A stretch of 64,000 bases of DNA, taken from the NCBI RefSeq assembly GCF_003096715.1, contig NZ_QEOL01000008.1, forward strand, positions 124,001 through 188,000. The letters are read 5' to 3'. The notes beneath the pieces are model-generated. The model was not told where the DNA came from. It worked only from the letters and a program-made list of their open reading frames with translations, and ran no database searches. Positions 63,131-64,000 of this stretch are shown in pieces. This stretch comes from Paraburkholderia silvatlantica (GTDB taxonomy: Bacteria > Pseudomonadota > Gammaproteobacteria > Burkholderiales > Burkholderiaceae). The first letter of the stretch is position 1, and every line of letters begins with the position of its first letter. The position numbers and the translations under genes are program-made.

Positions 63131-64000
63131 TCAGGCCTTGCCGCGCCGGCCGCGCGCAATTTCTTCTCCCGCATTGGCGGGCAAGCGCATCGTCACCGGA
63201 ATCGACGCCACCGAAAAGAGTCCGACCACGAGAAACGCGGGCCAGAAATCGGACCAGACGATGGCCGAATGCCCTTGCACCCGATGCGAAATCTGCAGCA
63301 CGAGGCCCGCGACCGTCACGCCGAGGCCGAGCGACACCTGCTGGATCACGCTTGCCACGCTCGTGGCGCGGCCGATGTCGCGCGTCGGTATATCGGCATA
63401 CGCGAGCGAATTGAGGCCGGTGAATTGCAGCGAAGGAAAAATGCCGCCCGCGAGCACGATGACCCAGATGAGCCACACCGGCGTGCCAGGCGAAAACGCG
63501 CCGCATATCGCGATGGCCGTGCCCGCGAGCACCGCGTTGACCATCAGCGTGCGGCGAAAACCAAAGCGCCCGAGCACGCGCGAGACGATCGCCTTCATGA
63601 AGATCGAGCCGAACGCCGAAGCACAGGTGATGGCGCCTGAAGCGAACGCCGTCATGCCGAGCCCTTCCTGCAGCGTGAGCGGCAACAAAAACGGCACGGC
63701 GCCAAGCCCGATGCGAAACAGCGATCCGCCCGCCACGCTCGCATTGAACGTGGGGATGCGCAGAAATTTCAGATCGAGCACGGGCCGCTCGACTCGTTGC
63801 GCGTACAACCAGTAGGCGCCCAGCAGCAATGCGCCGATCACGCACATCGTCACCGCAGTGCCGGTGGCGACGAGCTCCCCGCCCACGAGCGACAGGCCGA
63901 GCATGAACAGCGACGCCCCACCCGCGGAAAGCACGAAGCCGGCCCAGTCGAGCCGCCCGGGATGTTCCTCGTGCATGTTCGCGATATGCCGGTTCGCGAG
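63131..64000 (-). CDS. DHA2-type MFS transporter, 5' part beyond window
   Basis: The visible C-terminal 289 codons continue in frame to the right edge (the ATG at 63976 is internal). About seven membrane segments, such as WAGFVLSAGGASLFMLGLSL, GFRRTLMVNAVLAGTAIAICGA and VWLIWVIVLAGGIFPSLQF. Length, DLKFLRIPTFNASVAGG and FGSIFMKAIVSRVLGRFG match 14-helix drug:H+ antiporters (EmrB/QacA type). Stop at 63131, 134 bp downstream of the ggt start, same strand. Confidence 0.85.
   Translation of the reverse strand, partial: LANRHIANMHEEHPGRLDWAGFVLSAGGASLFMLGLSLVGGELVATGTAVTMCVIGALLLGAYWLYAQRVERPVLDLKFLRIPTFNASVAGGSLFRIGLGAVPFLLPLTLQEGLGMTAFASGAITCASAFGSIFMKAIVSRVLGRFGFRRTLMVNAVLAGTAIAICGAFSPGTPVWLIWVIVLAGGIFPSLQFTGLNSLAYADIPTRDIGRATSVASVIQQVSLGLGVTVAGLVLQISHRVQGHSAIVWSDFWPAFLVVGLFSVASIPVTMRLPANAGEEIARGRRGKA

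Overview
The window is high-GC, strongly proteobacterial DNA. The gene families point to a Burkholderiaceae beta-proteobacterium of the Paraburkholderia / Caballeronia / Burkholderia group: many LysR- and GntR-type regulators, MHS-type transporters, a hut operon with the HutF/HutG branch, NodT-type RND pump parts, and a large palindromic intergenic repeat carrying a motif I recall from these genomes. Species assignment is inference. The DNA looks chromosomal and accessory in content (catabolism, transport, efflux). I saw no phage, insertion sequence, CRISPR, rRNA or tRNA.

Layout. 0-2 kb: tautomerase pair and a GlxA-type AraC regulator. 2.1-6.8 kb: nitrilase cluster (MarR regulator, nitrilase, NmrA-type reductase, exported epoxide hydrolase, LysE exporter) with three related palindromes placed as operators. 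7-12.5 kb: MFS transporter, LysR regulator, and a VOC / HMG-CoA-lyase-like / CaiB-type CoA-transferase operon, then a remnant of a D-2-hydroxyacid dehydrogenase. 12.5-17 kb: small conserved protein, MHS transporter and a cytoplasmic gamma-glutamyltranspeptidase-family (HpxW-like) enzyme, divergent from a LysR gene. 17.2-18.8 kb: phospholipase D-family lipoprotein. 19-26 kb: histidine utilisation operon hutC-U-D-I-F-G without hutH, with HutC-type palindromes. 26-31.2 kb: TctDE-like two-component system divergent from an NMT1/TauABC-like ABC importer. 31.3-35 kb: 1-Cys peroxiredoxin, AtoE-like short-chain fatty acid transporter and small proteins. 35-41.3 kb: tightly packed RND efflux operon whose periplasmic adaptor carries an extra C-terminal OmpA-like domain. 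41.7-44.2 kb: small ACT-like protein, a deletion scar joining an M20 amidohydrolase start to the inside of an MFS gene, and a 0.5-kb near-palindrome. 44.2-48.6 kb: orphan BamA-family protein and a squalene/phytoene synthase. 48.6-52.4 kb: mmsA-mmsB (valine catabolism) with a divergent LysR gene. 52.5-64 kb: BON protein, LysR/MFS pair, beta-carbonic anhydrase, aldo/keto reductase, DedA-rhodanese fusion, LuxR-type regulator, periplasmic gamma-glutamyltranspeptidase and a partial DHA2 transporter running off the right end.

How the genes work together. The hut genes convert urocanate (not histidine, since hutH is not here) to glutamate by the formimidoylglutamate deiminase / formylglutamate deformylase route. 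mmsA and mmsB form the distal valine route. The nitrilase and CoA-transferase/lyase clusters look like self-contained inducible catabolic units with their own regulators and transporters, substrates unknown. The most unusual protein is the adaptor-OmpA fusion (39684-41309), which suggests a tripartite pump that also grips peptidoglycan.
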